This document shows, piece after piece, positions 29,736-38,580 of a stretch of DNA of 64,000 nt (positions are counted from its first letter, which is position 1; each line of letters begins with the position of its first letter). The notes below the pieces were generated by a model, which saw only the letters and a program-made list of their open reading frames with translations, was not told the origin of the DNA and searched no databases. Made by a program: the position numbers and the translations under genes. Location: NCBI GenBank assembly GCA_019931245.1, contig JAINDL010000047.1, positions 1 through 64,000 of the forward strand. The letters run 5' to 3'. The stretch is from Bryobacteraceae bacterium CoA2 C42 (GTDB lineage: Bacteria > Acidobacteriota > Terriglobia > Bryobacterales > Bryobacteraceae).

Positions 29736-31007
29736 TCAGGCGAGGCCCGTCAGGTAGTCGAGCTGTCCGGTCGAGTCGCCGAGGCGGTCTACCGGTACGC
29801 CGGCCAGGGCGAGCAGCGAGAGGTGGAGGTTGTCCACCGGGGTGTTCTTCGGGTAGACGATGTGGCGCCCGCCACCGAGTTTGCCACCGGCGACCAGCGT
29901 CGGCAGGTTGTTGTGGTCGTGCGCGTTCGGGTCGCCGATCGAGGCGCCGTAGAGCGCCAAGGTGCTGTCGAGCAGCGTGCCTTCGCCGTCGGGGGTGCTC
30001 TGCAGTTTGTCGAGGAAGTAGGCGAACTGCTCGACGTGAAAGGCGTTGATCCGGGCTACTTTCTCGATTAGCTCCGGGTCGCCGCGGTGGTGCGTGCAGG
30101 AGTGGTGGGCTTCGGGGACGCCGGCTTCGGGGTAGGTGCGCAGGCCGCCTTCGCGGGCCAGCATGAAGGTGATCATGCGCGTCGAGCCCGAGGCAAACGC
30201 GAGCGCCGAGAGGTCGAACAGGAGCCGGGCGTGTTCGCGGTAGCTCGTGGGGATGCCGGCTGGCGCCGTCACGCCAATGCTGGGGCCGGCCTTGTCGAGG
30301 CGCGTCTCCAATTCGCGGATCGCCGTCAGATATTCATCCAGCTTCCGCTTGTCGGTGCCGCCGAGCCGTCCGGCCAGACGAGCCGTTTCCGTGCGCGTGA
30401 GATCGAGAACGCTGTGGCGGGCGGCGCGCTGGTCCGCCGTGAGGCTCGCGTCGCCGAACAGCCGTTCGAAGACCGCGCGCGGGTTCATTTCGGGCGGCAT
30501 GGGCTGTGTGGAGGACTTCCAGGAGATGCTCTGGTAGACGCAGCTGTAGCTGTCGCAGGAACCCACCTGGCGGCTGTCCTCGCAGGTGATTTCGAGCGAA
30601 GGGACGCGGGTGGTGGCGAAGTGCGCGGCGGCAATCTGGTCCATCGAGACGCCGCAGCGGATATCGGCGCCCTCGGTCTTGCGGGGGTGGACGCCGGTCA
30701 GGTAGCTCGAAGCGGCGCGGGCGTGGTCGCCGGCGCCGTCGCCGAGCGCGTTGCCCTGGTTGGCCGCCAGGCCCGAGAGCACGCTGATGCGGGCACGGTG
30801 CTTTTCAAGAGCGGCCAGCGTGCGGGGGAAGGCGAAGCCGGTGCCGGGCGCGGTGGGCGTCCAGTACGGCATGATCTTGCCGCTGGGCGCGTAGACGACA
30901 ATGAGCCGCTTCGGCGGGGCCGCCGGCGCCGCCATGGCCTCGAGCCACGGCAACCCGATGGCCGCTCCCACACCCCGCAACAGATGCCTTCTCGATAGCT
31001 TACTCAT
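29736..31007 (-). CDS. DUF1552 family protein, Tat-exported
   Basis: 423 residues. Tat signal at the start (KLSRRHLLRGVGAAIGLPWLE). DUF1552 blocks are clear: RLIVVYAPSGKIMPYWTP, RISVLSGLAANQGNALGDG, HARAASSYLTGVHPRKTEGA, VPSLEITCEDSRQVGSCDSY, and TLALYGASIGDPNAHDHNNL near the end with LVAGGKLGGGRHI. The role is unknown; DUF1552 genes are usually paired with DUF1592 cytochrome-type genes, as here. The ATG at 31007 overlaps the DUF1592 stop (ATGA), so the two are translationally coupled. Confidence 0.9.
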   Translation of the reverse strand: MSKLSRRHLLRGVGAAIGLPWLEAMAAPAAPPKRLIVVYAPSGKIMPYWTPTAPGTGFAFPRTLAALEKHRARISVLSGLAANQGNALGDGAGDHARAASSYLTGVHPRKTEGADIRCGVSMDQIAAAHFATTRVPSLEITCEDSRQVGSCDSYSCVYQSISWKSSTQPMPPEMNPRAVFERLFGDASLTADQRAARHSVLDLTRTETARLAGRLGGTDKRKLDEYLTAIRELETRLDKAGPSIGVTAPAGIPTSYREHARLLFDLSALAFASGSTRMITFMLAREGGLRTYPEAGVPEAHHSCTHHRGDPELIEKVARINAFHVEQFAYFLDKLQSTPDGEGTLLDSTLALYGASIGDPNAHDHNNLPTLVAGGKLGGGRHIVYPKNTPVDNLHLSLLALAGVPVDRLGDSTGQLDYLTGLA

Positions 31008-33370
31008 ACGCCTCCTTCCCCGCGCCGTTTCCGGAACGGTTCGCTTTCTACAATACCCAGGATCAGCTCCTGCATGCGGTAGCCGTTCTTCCGCAGCCGG
31101 TCGACGATCAGCCGGACAGCGGGCCGGTCCGATAACTCGACGCCGCGGCCGAGGGCGTAGGTGAGCATCTTTTCGGTGAGGGCGCGGGCGAAGACGTCGG
31201 GATCGGCCTTGAGGATCTGCTTCATTTCGGCGGGCGTCGTGAAACGGACCCCGCCGGGCAGCTCGCCCGAGGCGTCCTCATCGCGCCAGCGGCCGATGGC
31301 GTCGTAGTTTTCGAGGCCAAAGCCGAGCGGGTCCATGCGCGTGTGGCAGGCGGCACAGGACGGGTTGCTGCGGTGTTGGGCGAGCTGCTGCCGCATGGAG
31401 CCTCCGCTGGCGGCGGCCTTCTCTTCGAGCGCCGGGACGTTGGGCGGGGGCGGCGGCGGGGGCTGGTTGAGCAGGTTGTCGAGGATCCATTTGCCGCGGA
31501 TGACGGGGCTGGTGCGCGTGGGATAGGACGAGACGGTGAGCACGCTGCCGTGCGTGAGGACGCCCCCGCGCTGCACCCCATCGAGCGCCACGCGGCGGAA
31601 GGCTTCGCCGCGGACGCCGTCGATGCCGTAGTGCCTGGCGAGCGGCTCGTTGAGGTAGGTGAACGGGGCGTCGAGCAGGTCGAGGACGGAGCGGTTCTCG
31701 CGCAGGATCTCGGTGAAGAAGAGCTCGGTTTCCGTGCGCATGGCGGCGGCGAGCTCGCCGGTGAAGGAAGGGAAGAGCTTCGCGTCCGGCTTCAGTACGG
31801 AGAGGTTGCGGGTTTGGAGCCACTGCCCGGTGAAGCTTTCCACAAACGCGGCGGCGCGCGGGTGGGCGAGCAGGCGCTGCGTCTGTTCGGCGAGGCGAGC
31901 CGGCAGCGTGCCCGAGTCGGCGAGACGGGAGAGTTCGCCGTCCGGCAGGCTGCCCCAGAGGAAGTAGGACAGGCGCGTGGCGAGTTCGTGCGCGGAGACC
32001 GGTTGCGGGCCCGGGCCGCGGTCGGCTTCGAGGCGGAACAGGAAGTGGGGCGAGACGAGGATGGCCATCAGGGCGCTGCGCAGGGCCTTTTCGAAGGATC
32101 CGGTGCGGGCCTGTTCGCGGGCGGCGAGGTTGAGCAGGGCGGAGGTTTCGGCGCTGGTAACCGGGCGGCGCCAGGCTTGGCGGGCGAGGGGGAGCAGGAT
32201 CTGCCGGGCGCAGGCGGGGCTGCCGGCGGGGCCGGCGCAGGCGAGGAGCCGGCGGTCGGGCTGCTGGCCATCGGGCAGGGGGCCGAAGACCTCGACGGAT
32301 TCGAGGTAGGGCGGGGCGCCTTTGTAGGGCGGGTCGGGGAGGACGGCGATGGTGGCTTCGACGCGGTGGCGGCCGGCCGGGACGCGGACGCGTGGGGCTT
32401 CGAGGCCGCGGTCGATCTGGTAGTAGAAGCGGAGCTCGCCTTCGTGGGCGAGTTGGCCGTCGACGGTGAGGCGGAGGCGGACCCGGGTGCCGTCTTTGAG
32501 CGCCTGGTAGAAGGCGGTACGGAGGGTGTAGAGACCGTCGATGGGGAAGACGTGGTCGATGGTGAGGCGCAGTTGACGGTCCTGGCCGATGCGTTCGGCG
32601 AGGTAGCGGTGCATGGTGGCCGGGACGGTTTCTCCGGGGACGGGGATGGCCGCGTGGGCGACCCGTTCGGCGGCCTTGAGGTACTGATCCATCAGGGCAG
32701 AGTTGACCGAGAGGACGTCGCCGATGTTGTCAAAGCCGTACCCGTAGGGGTCGGGGGGAAGCTCTTCAGCGGGGTGGAGGTCGATGCCAAGGAGGTCGCG
32801 GACGGAGTTGGCGTACTCGAAGCGGTTGAGGCGCCGGGCGGTGACGCGGCCGGGGTCGACGGGGCGGGCGCGGTCGAGCGCTTCGTAGGCGGCTTCGATC
32901 TGTTGGGCGATGGCGGCAAGCTGCGGCGGAGCGGGCCGGGGGGCGCCGGGGGGCGGCATTTCACCGGCGCGGAGGCGGGCGGCGATGCGTTCCCAGCGCT
33001 CGCGGTGGGTGGGGGAGTTGGGGTTGGGGGCGTCGAGCAGGGCGGTGAGCGAGAGGCCGCCGGCGGGGGCGGCTGCGCCGTGGCAGCCGGCGCAGTGCCG
33101 GCGCAGGGCGGGTTTGACGGAGTCGGGGAACGATTCAGCGCCGAACGCCAGCGTGCCCAGAAGCGCACAGGCCGCGCAGGCCCGGCACCAACGGGCGAGG
33201 AACTCGCCCCTCCCGCCGGGCCGAAGCGAGTCCGTTGTGCGCGAGTTCCAGAAGAGCGCACAGGCCGCGCAGGCCCGGCACCAACGGGCGAGGAACTCGC
33301 CCCTCCCGCCGGGCCGAAGCGAGTCCGTTGTGCGCGAGTTCCCCAGAAGGAATGCGGCGAAAGGCCTCAT
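31004..33370 (-). CDS. DUF1592-type (PSCyt3/DUF1587/1592/1588/1585) protein with repeat-derived insertion in signal region
   Basis: 788 residues. After the N-terminal region a haem-type CAGCH motif (C93, C96, H97) starts the cytochrome-like domain. DUF1587 follows (RLNRFEYANSVRDLLGIDL), then DUF1595/1592 regions (ELATRLSYFLWGSLPD, ADSGTLPARLAEQTQRLLAH, ESFTGQWLQTRNL) and DUF1588 (GGVLTHGSVLTVSSYPTRTS, PVIRGKWILDNLL, CAACHTRMDPLGFGLENYDA) and DUF1585 at the end. Residues about 11-71 are two in-frame copies of the 80-bp repeat, splitting what would be a plain signal peptide (MRPFAAFLLG then GTLAFGAES). A TAAACT box is 7 nt before the ATG (33378-33383, minus). Coupled to DUF1552. Confidence 0.88.
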   Translation of the reverse strand: MRPFAAFLLGNSRTTDSLRPGGRGEFLARWCRACAACALFWNSRTTDSLRPGGRGEFLARWCRACAACALLGTLAFGAESFPDSVKPALRRHCAGCHGAAAPAGGLSLTALLDAPNPNSPTHRERWERIAARLRAGEMPPPGAPRPAPPQLAAIAQQIEAAYEALDRARPVDPGRVTARRLNRFEYANSVRDLLGIDLHPAEELPPDPYGYGFDNIGDVLSVNSALMDQYLKAAERVAHAAIPVPGETVPATMHRYLAERIGQDRQLRLTIDHVFPIDGLYTLRTAFYQALKDGTRVRLRLTVDGQLAHEGELRFYYQIDRGLEAPRVRVPAGRHRVEATIAVLPDPPYKGAPPYLESVEVFGPLPDGQQPDRRLLACAGPAGSPACARQILLPLARQAWRRPVTSAETSALLNLAAREQARTGSFEKALRSALMAILVSPHFLFRLEADRGPGPQPVSAHELATRLSYFLWGSLPDGELSRLADSGTLPARLAEQTQRLLAHPRAAAFVESFTGQWLQTRNLSVLKPDAKLFPSFTGELAAAMRTETELFFTEILRENRSVLDLLDAPFTYLNEPLARHYGIDGVRGEAFRRVALDGVQRGGVLTHGSVLTVSSYPTRTSPVIRGKWILDNLLNQPPPPPPPNVPALEEKAAASGGSMRQQLAQHRSNPSCAACHTRMDPLGFGLENYDAIGRWRDEDASGELPGGVRFTTPAEMKQILKADPDVFARALTEKMLTYALGRGVELSDRPAVRLIVDRLRKNGYRMQELILGIVESEPFRKRRGEGGV
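33163..33242 (-). repeat. 80-bp palindromic repeat, copy 4, inside the DUF1592 coding region
   Basis: GCGCACA at 33163-33169 and TGTGCGC at 33236-33242. Inverted relative to copies 1-3. By eye identical to copy 5. Flanked by CCAGAA at 33157-33162 and 33248-33253. Confidence 0.85.
33256..33335 (-). repeat. 80-bp palindromic repeat, copy 5, inside the DUF1592 coding region
   Basis: GCGCACA at 33256-33262 and TGTGCGC at 33329-33335; period 93 bp from copy 4, a multiple of three, so the reading frame is kept. CCAGAA occurs again beyond it at 33343-33348. Compared with copy 3 the TAG that ends the transporter gene is CAG here, which leaves the frame open. Confidence 0.85.
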
Positions 33371-33377
33371 GGGAGGG

Positions 33378-33383
33378 AGTTTA
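33378..33383 (-). promoter_or_regulatory. TAAACT -10-like box, 7 nt before the DUF1592 start
   Basis: On the minus strand TAAACT then CCCTCCC then ATG (33370). The geometry fits a leaderless message; the context GATAAACTCCC is shared with the PSD1 gene at 4678. Confidence 0.42.
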
Positions 33384-33424
33384 TCATTGCCCTCAAATCA
33401 TTGCCCTCACATCATGGCCCTCAA
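33383..33424. repeat. Three tandem 14-bp repeats upstream of apt
   Basis: ATCATTGCCCTCAA (33383-33396), ATCATTGCCCTCAC (33397-33410) and ATCATGGCCCTCAA (33411-33424). They fill the intergenic space between the divergent DUF1592 and apt genes. A regulator site cluster or simple slippage are both possible. TAGAAT at 33451-33456 is a candidate -10 box for apt. Confidence 0.7.
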
Positions 33425-33470
33425 AGGGCCGCGACCGCCGGGAGGGCTGGTAGAATAGGGGACTGCACCC

Positions 33471-33986
33471 ATGGTCCACCTCAAACAACTGATCCGGGAG
33501 ATTCCGGACTGGCCCAAGCCGGGCATTCTCTTTTACGACATCACGACCCTGATGAAAGATGGCGCCGGATTTGCGCAGGTGATTCAGGGCCTGACGGCGG
33601 CCGTCCGCCCGGAAGAGGTCGATGTCATTATCGGGATTGAAGCCCGCGGCTTTTTCTTCGCGCCCACCGTGGCGCACTCGCTCGGTAAGGGATTTGTGCC
33701 GGTGCGGAAGCCAAAGAAGCTGCCGGCGGCGGTGGAGGCGGTCGAATACGCCCTCGAGTACGGGACCGACAAGCTGGAGATTCATCAGGACGCCATCCAA
33801 CCCGGCCAGCGGGTGCTGATCGTGGACGACGTACTGGCTACCGGTGGGACGGCGGCGGCCGTAGCTTCGCTGGTCGAGCAGTTGGGCGGGACGGTGGCGG
33901 CGCTGTCGTTCGTCATTGAACTCGATTTCCTCGATGGGCGGCGGAAACTGGGCGGCCGGCCCATCCATTCTCTGCTCCACTACTGA
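33471..33986 (+). CDS. apt: Adenine phosphoribosyltransferase
   Basis: Salvages adenine with PRPP to AMP. 171 residues, standard length. Signatures: [19 protein letters not shown] at the start, [30 protein letters not shown], the [17 protein letters not shown] loop and the PRPP-binding motif [17 protein letters not shown] near residue 118-134. It heads a run (apt-ispE-prs) in which prs makes its co-substrate PRPP. The start is the ATG at 33471; a TAGAAT box lies 14 nt upstream and no strong ribosome site is visible. Confidence 0.95.
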   Translation: MVHLKQLIREIPDWPKPGILFYDITTLMKDGAGFAQVIQGLTAAVRPEEVDVIIGIEARGFFFAPTVAHSLGKGFVPVRKPKKLPAAVEAVEYALEYGTDKLEIHQDAIQPGQRVLIVDDVLATGGTAAAVASLVEQLGGTVAALSFVIELDFLDGRRKLGGRPIHSLLHY

Positions 33987-33992
33987 GTCGTT

Positions 33993-34955
33993 GTGGCCGA
34001 AACCCGCACCGCCCGCGTCCCCTGCTACGCCAAGATCAACCGGGAACTGACCGTTCTCAACCGGGGCGCGGACGGTTTTCACGAACTGCGTACGGTGTTT
34101 GAGACGGTTTCGCTGCACGACACGCTCGAGCTGTTCTTCACCCCGGGCAAGGCGGTCGAGCCGACGCTCGAATCCGAAATCGATATTCCGGATAATCTGG
34201 TGCTGCGGGCGGCGCGGGCCGTGCTCGAAGCCTCCGGGGCGAAGGGACACCTGCACTGCCAGCTGGTCAAGCGGATTCCCATGGGCGGGGGGTTGGGAGG
34301 GGGTTCCACCGACGCCGCCGCCGTGCTGCTGGCGCTGCCGGTACTGACCGGCAAGCCGCTGCCGGCCGCCCGGTTGCAGGAGATTGCCGCGGGGTTGGGC
34401 AGCGACGTGCCGTTTTTTCTGTACGGCGGGCGGGCGCTCGGGCTGGGGCGGGGAACGGAGCTGTATCCGCTGCCCGAAACCCGGGCGGAAAACCTGCTGA
34501 TCGTGGCGCCGGCGATCCATGTTTCTACGCCCGAGGCCTACCGGGCCTTCGACCGCGCCGGCAACGGAAAATTGACAGAGACCGACGTGGCTCGCTACAT
34601 TGGTAGATTCCAGGCGCGTGTCTGGGAGCACGGGGAATCCCTGTCTCCCGGTGGCGCGGGAAGCAGCAGCGAGAACGATTTCGAACGGGTGGTTTTTCCG
34701 AGGCACCCGGAGTTGGAATCGACCCTCAAACAACTGAAGAGACTGGGCGCAGCGCCCGCCCGCATGAGCGGCAGCGGCGCGTCGCTGTTCGGAATCTTTG
34801 GCACCCCGGAGCAGGTACAGACCGCGGCGGGCCGGTTCGGCTCAGCGCGTGTTTATGCGGCGAAGACTTTGTCTCGCCGCCGGTATCAGGCCTCCTGGTG
34901 GCAAGCCCTCAAAGAACACATGAACGGGAAACAATGGCCGCCTTGCCGCCGGTAA
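33993..34955 (+). CDS. ispE: 4-diphosphocytidyl-2-C-methyl-D-erythritol kinase
   Basis: GHMP kinase phosphorylating CDP-methylerythritol in the MEP route to isoprenoids. 320 residues, slightly longer than the usual ~285-300. Motifs: [20 protein letters not shown] and [17 protein letters not shown] at the N-terminus, the ATP loop [18 protein letters not shown] near residues 94-111, [12 protein letters not shown] near 133 and the third GHMP block [14 protein letters not shown] near 255. The start is a GTG at 33993, 6 nt after apt. The stop is 5 nt before prs. The acidobacterial ispE-prs link also occurs in other bacteria. Confidence 0.94.
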   Translation: MAETRTARVPCYAKINRELTVLNRGADGFHELRTVFETVSLHDTLELFFTPGKAVEPTLESEIDIPDNLVLRAARAVLEASGAKGHLHCQLVKRIPMGGGLGGGSTDAAAVLLALPVLTGKPLPAARLQEIAAGLGSDVPFFLYGGRALGLGRGTELYPLPETRAENLLIVAPAIHVSTPEAYRAFDRAGNGKLTETDVARYIGRFQARVWEHGESLSPGGAGSSSENDFERVVFPRHPELESTLKQLKRLGAAPARMSGSGASLFGIFGTPEQVQTAAGRFGSARVYAAKTLSRRRYQASWWQALKEHMNGKQWPPCRR

Positions 34956-34960
34956 GCGCG

Positions 34961-35905
34961 ATGAGATTCGACAGACTCAAGGTTTTTACCGGCAACGCAC
35001 ATCCGGCTCTAGCGGCGGAGATTTGCGAGTGCCTTGGCACCGAACTCGGTGTGGCCCCGGTGCGCGCCTTCGCGGATGGAGAAATCTACCTGCAGATCAA
35101 GGAAAACGTCCGGGGGGCCGATGTTTTTGTGGTACAGCCGACCTGCAATCCGGTCGATCGCTACTTGATGGAACTGCTGCTCATGATCGATGCGTTGAAG
35201 CGCGCCTCGGCCGACCGGATCACCGCGGTATTGCCCTATTACGGCTATGCGCGGCAGGACCGGAAGGATAAACCGCGGGTGCCCATCTCCGCCAAACTGG
35301 TGGCGAGCCTGATTGAGCGGGCCGGGGCGGATCGGGTGCTGGCGCTTGATCTGCACGCCGCGCCGATTCAAGGGTTCTTCGATATCCCGGTCGATCACCT
35401 GTTTGCGGCGCCGGTGATGATTGAGTACTACCGGGATTTGAAGGTTCCCGATCTGATGGTGGTTTCCCCGGACGCGGGCGGCGTGGAGCGCGCGCGGGCC
35501 TTCGCCAAGCGGCTGAACGCGCCGCTGGCGATTATTGACAAGCGCCGGACCGAGGTCAACGTGGCCGAGATCATGCATGTGATCGGCGATGTGCGCGGGA
35601 AGACCTGCCTGCTGGTTGACGACATCATCGACACGGCTGGTACCCTGGTAAAGGGCGCCGAGGCGTTGTTGAGCAGTGGCGCGCGGAGTGTCCGGGCCTG
35701 CGCCACCCATGCTGTTTTGTCCGGCCCCGCCGTGGACCGGATCTGTAATTCCAGTCTCGAAGAGGTGGTGTTTGCCAACTCCATTCCTCTGAAAGAAGAA
35801 GCCTTGGCTTCGGGCCGGATCAAGCAGCTTTCGGTTGCTCCCCTATTGGCCCAGGCCATTCAGTCGATTCATGAAGAGACCAGCGTCAGCGGTCTTTTCG
35901 TGTAG
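34961..35905 (+). CDS. prs: Ribose-phosphate pyrophosphokinase (PRPP synthetase)
   Basis: Makes PRPP from ribose-5-phosphate and ATP. 314 residues from the ATG at 34961, matching the ~315 of the family; an in-frame ATG at 34934 would add nine residues and overlap ispE. Motifs: [34 protein letters not shown], the [18 protein letters not shown] catalytic flap, [37 protein letters not shown] and the PRPP loop [17 protein letters not shown] serves apt two genes upstream and pyrimidine and purine synthesis. It is followed by rplY after 42 nt. Confidence 0.96.
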   Translation: MRFDRLKVFTGNAHPALAAEICECLGTELGVAPVRAFADGEIYLQIKENVRGADVFVVQPTCNPVDRYLMELLLMIDALKRASADRITAVLPYYGYARQDRKDKPRVPISAKLVASLIERAGADRVLALDLHAAPIQGFFDIPVDHLFAAPVMIEYYRDLKVPDLMVVSPDAGGVERARAFAKRLNAPLAIIDKRRTEVNVAEIMHVIGDVRGKTCLLVDDIIDTAGTLVKGAEALLSSGARSVRACATHAVLSGPAVDRICNSSLEEVVFANSIPLKEEALASGRIKQLSVAPLLAQAIQSIHEETSVSGLFV

Positions 35906-35947
35906 AGATCAGTTCCGCAGTTGTCAGTTGAGTTTTCAGGAGCCTGT

Positions 35948-36613
35948 ATGAGAAAGGACATCACGATCGCCGCCGAGGGCCGCGCCACGCGCGGTAAAAA
36001 CGAAGCTCGGCGGCTGCGCGTCTCCGGACGCGCACCCGCGATCATCTACGGCACCGGCAGAGACCCTGTCGCGGTTGCCATTAGTCCGAAGGAAGTGAAC
36101 AAGATTCTCCTCTCTTCCACCGGTCACAACTCCATTTTCGACGTTGCCGTCGACGGTGGTACCCCCGAACCCGTCATGATCGTCGACTGGTCGTACGAAC
36201 CCGTCAAGGGCAGCCTGCTGCATGTGGACATGCAGCGGATCGACCTGACCAAGCGGCTCAAGGTGAAGATCCCGGTGCATGTGCACGGCGAACCGAAAGG
36301 AGTGAAGCAGCAGGGCGGCGTCCTCGACGTGGTGACGCGTGAGGTGGAAGTCGAGTGTCTGCCGGATGATATCCCCGAGGACTTCCGTCTCGAGATCGCT
36401 TCGCTGGAAATCAACCAGGCCATCCGCGCCGCCGACCTGCCGATGACCAATTCGATGAAGCTGGTGATGGCGCCCGAGGTGGTGATTGTGCACATCGTCG
36501 CTCCGAAGGTGGACGCTGAGGCCGCGGCTGCCGCCGGTGAGCCGGAAGTGATCAAGAAGGGCAAGAAAGACGATAAGGCTCCCGCGGCCGACGCCAAGGC
36601 CAAAAAGAAGTAG
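35948..36613 (+). CDS. rplY: Ribosomal protein bL25, long (CTC) form
   Basis: Binds 5S rRNA. 221 residues: an L25 domain (about 1-95; ATRGKNEARRLRVSGRAPAI, IYGTGRDPVAVAISPKEV) followed by the TL5/CTC beta domain (about 96-190; VKIPVHVHGEPKGVKQQGGV, REVEVECLPDDIPEDFRLEI) and a lysine/alanine-rich tail. AGGAG (35938-35942) lies 5 nt before the ATG at 35948. The prs-rplY-pth order is the widely conserved one. Confidence 0.95.
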   Translation: MRKDITIAAEGRATRGKNEARRLRVSGRAPAIIYGTGRDPVAVAISPKEVNKILLSSTGHNSIFDVAVDGGTPEPVMIVDWSYEPVKGSLLHVDMQRIDLTKRLKVKIPVHVHGEPKGVKQQGGVLDVVTREVEVECLPDDIPEDFRLEIASLEINQAIRAADLPMTNSMKLVMAPEVVIVHIVAPKVDAEAAAAAGEPEVIKKGKKDDKAPAADAKAKKK

Positions 36614-36630
36614 TGTTGCAGTAGTTTTTC

Positions 36631-37218
36631 ATGCTGATCGTTGGTTTGGGAAATCCCGGCGCGGAGTACGAAGAGACGTACCACAACCTGGGATTCCTGG
36701 CTATCGACCGGCTCGCCGCCGCCCACGGCATCCGGATGACCCGGGCCGAAGGCAAGGCGATTACAGGAGTGGGGCGGATTGCCGGCGTCGATGTGGTGTT
36801 GGCCAAACCCCAGACGTACATGAACTTAAGCGGCGGCTCCGTCAAGGAGCTGCTCGGCAAGTACATGCTTCCAGTCGACCGGTTGTTGTTAATCTACGAC
36901 GAACTGGCGCTCGACTGGGGCTCGATGCGGATCCGGTCGAAAGGCTCGGCTGGCGGGCACAACGGTGTCAGTTCGGTCATCCGCAGCGTGGGAACGGAAG
37001 AAATTGCGAGGATTCGGCTGGGTATCCGCCCGGAGCATCCCGTAAAGGATATGAAGTCGTATGTGCTGGCCAAGATCCGGCGGGCACAGTTAGCCACGTT
37101 GGATCCGCTGCTCGATGAGGTTGTCGCGGCGGTGGAATCCATCATCGCCGGGGGCGTCGAAAAGGCCATGGCGCGTTTCAATGCGCGTCGCGCTCCCGGT
37201 GTCAAAGAGGAACCATGA
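36631..37218 (+). CDS. pth: Peptidyl-tRNA hydrolase
   Basis: Frees tRNA from dropped-off peptidyl-tRNA. 195 residues. Active-site positions are intact: N in VGLGNPGAEYE (near residue 9), the catalytic histidine in TYHNLGF (near residue 19), D in IYDELALDWGSMRIRSKGS (near residue 90) and GGHNGVSSVIRSVGT. Starts 17 nt after rplY with an ATG at 36631; its stop overlaps the rpsF ATG (ATGA). Confidence 0.95.
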   Translation: MLIVGLGNPGAEYEETYHNLGFLAIDRLAAAHGIRMTRAEGKAITGVGRIAGVDVVLAKPQTYMNLSGGSVKELLGKYMLPVDRLLLIYDELALDWGSMRIRSKGSAGGHNGVSSVIRSVGTEEIARIRLGIRPEHPVKDMKSYVLAKIRRAQLATLDPLLDEVVAAVESIIAGGVEKAMARFNARRAPGVKEEP

Positions 37219-37700
37219 GGACTTACGAAGAACTCTTTATTGTCAACACCAGCGCCACTGAAGAAGAGCAGGAGGCGATTGTTGAGATGCTCCGCGGGGT
37301 GATCACCTCCGACGGTGGCACGCTCGACAAGGTGGAAAAGTGGGGTGTGCGGAAGCTCGCCTACCGGGTCAACCGGCAGATGGAGGGCATCTACATTCTG
37401 CTCGAATTCTCAACCAAGACGGCGGAGACGGCCAAGGAGTTGGAGCGTCGGTTGCGCGTCACCGACCTGGTGATCAAATTCATCACGGTGCGGATGGATG
37501 AACGGATGCGCCGCGTCGAAAAGCGGAAGAAGCGCCGCGAGAAGCGCGCCGCCCGCAAGCCGCAGATTACCGCTCCGCTGGCGCCGGTAACTCCGGGCGT
37601 GCGTCCGGAAATGCCGGCCGCGCCGGAGATGCCCATGCCCGCCGCGCCCCTTCCCCTCGAAGCCGGGCCGGCCTCCGCTGAGCCGGTCGCCGAGAAGTAA
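37215..37700 (+). CDS. rpsF: Ribosomal protein bS6 with proline/alanine-rich tail
   Basis: 161 residues; the S6 core occupies about 1-100 (YEELFIVNTSATEEEQEAIV, KVEKWGVRKLAYRVNRQMEG, LERRLRVTDLVIKFITVRMD). A basic stretch (KRKKRREKRAARK) leads to a ~45-residue tail rich in P, A and M that ordinary S6 lacks. S6 pairs with S18 in the small subunit, and rpsR follows 31 nt later. The ATG at 37215 overlaps the pth stop, which leaves no room for the S6:S18-binding leader found upstream of rpsF in many bacteria. Confidence 0.94.
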   Translation: MRTYEELFIVNTSATEEEQEAIVEMLRGVITSDGGTLDKVEKWGVRKLAYRVNRQMEGIYILLEFSTKTAETAKELERRLRVTDLVIKFITVRMDERMRRVEKRKKRREKRAARKPQITAPLAPVTPGVRPEMPAAPEMPMPAAPLPLEAGPASAEPVAEK

Positions 37701-37731
37701 CGAGTAGGACACCCAGTAGGAGATTAAGACA

Positions 37732-38037
37732 ATGGCAGAAACCAAGAGCGGAGGCCGCCCGATTGCGGCCAGCCAGCGTCCGACCGGCGGCGACAAAGCC
37801 CTGGCCGGCAATAAGAAGCAGTTCTTCCGCCGGAAGAAGGTGTGCCGGTTCTGTGTCGAGAAGATCGACCACATCGACTACAAAGATGTGAAGTTGCTCT
37901 CCTCTTTCATCTCCGAGCGCGGCAAGATCACGCCGCGGCGGATCTCCGGCGTCTGTTGCGTGCACCAGCGGCTGCTCGCCATGGCGATCAAGCAGAGCCG
38001 GAACATCGCCCTATTGCCGTTCACCACATCGCTATAA
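37732..38037 (+). CDS. rpsR: Ribosomal protein bS18
   Basis: 101 residues with a ~25-residue N-terminal extension before the core. The core shows [39 protein letters not shown] and [20 protein letters not shown] with C x2 C and CC cysteines of the zinc-binding (C+) type. It sits between rpsF and rplI, the standard operon order. ATG at 37732, with AGGAG about 10 nt upstream (near 37720). Confidence 0.95.
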   Translation: MAETKSGGRPIAASQRPTGGDKALAGNKKQFFRRKKVCRFCVEKIDHIDYKDVKLLSSFISERGKITPRRISGVCCVHQRLLAMAIKQSRNIALLPFTTSL

Positions 38038-38055
38038 CCCCGAGGAGAATCCCCC

Positions 38056-38502
38056 ATGGAAGTCATTTTACGAGAGGATATCGACAAGCTCGGCACGCGC
38101 GGTCAGTTAGTGAACGTCGCTCCGGGCTTTGCCCGCAACTTTCTGTTGCCCAAGCGTCTGGCCGTTCCGGCTACCGATGCCAACAAGAAGATCGTCGAAC
38201 AGGAGCGCCAGGCGGCGCTGCGGCGGGAAGCCGTCGAGGCCGCTGACGCGCAGGAATTGGCCAAGCTGCTCGAACCGGTAACGATCGAGATCAGCATGAA
38301 GGCCGGCGAGAACGACCATCTGTTCGGTTCGGTGACCGCCAAGGACATCGCCGATCAGCTGGAAGTCCGCAACTTCCACATCGATCGGAAGAAGGTCGTA
38401 CTGGCCGACCCGATCAAGACGCTCGGCGAGTTCGCGGTTCCGGTGAAGCTGCACAAACAGGTCACCGCCAACGTCAAAGTAGTCGTCAAACGCGAAGAGT
38501 AA
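38056..38502 (+). CDS. rplI: Ribosomal protein bL9
   Basis: 148 residues, standard. N-terminal domain MEVILREDIDKLGTRGQLVN with GFARNFLLPKRLAVPAT, a long connecting helix (about 42-75) and the C-terminal domain ENDHLFGSVTAKDIADQLEV. GAGGAG (about 38041-38046) precedes the ATG at 38056. Last gene of the ribosomal run; a terminator hairpin follows at 38525. Confidence 0.96.
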   Translation: MEVILREDIDKLGTRGQLVNVAPGFARNFLLPKRLAVPATDANKKIVEQERQAALRREAVEAADAQELAKLLEPVTIEISMKAGENDHLFGSVTAKDIADQLEVRNFHIDRKKVVLADPIKTLGEFAVPVKLHKQVTANVKVVVKREE

Positions 38503-38524
38503 CAAATTCGGCGTTAAACTGATC

Positions 38525-38560
38525 GATGGCCCGGCGTCAGACGCTTGACTCCGGGCCATC
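38525..38560 (+). terminator. Terminator hairpin after rplI
   Basis: GATGGCCCGG (38525-38534) pairs perfectly with CCGGGCCATC (38551-38560), with a 16-nt loop that can itself pair in part (GTCA/TGAC), followed by TTCGTT. It ends the apt-to-rplI run before the SDR gene. Confidence 0.75.
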
Positions 38561-38580
38561 TTCGTTAGGAGCATAGCGAC

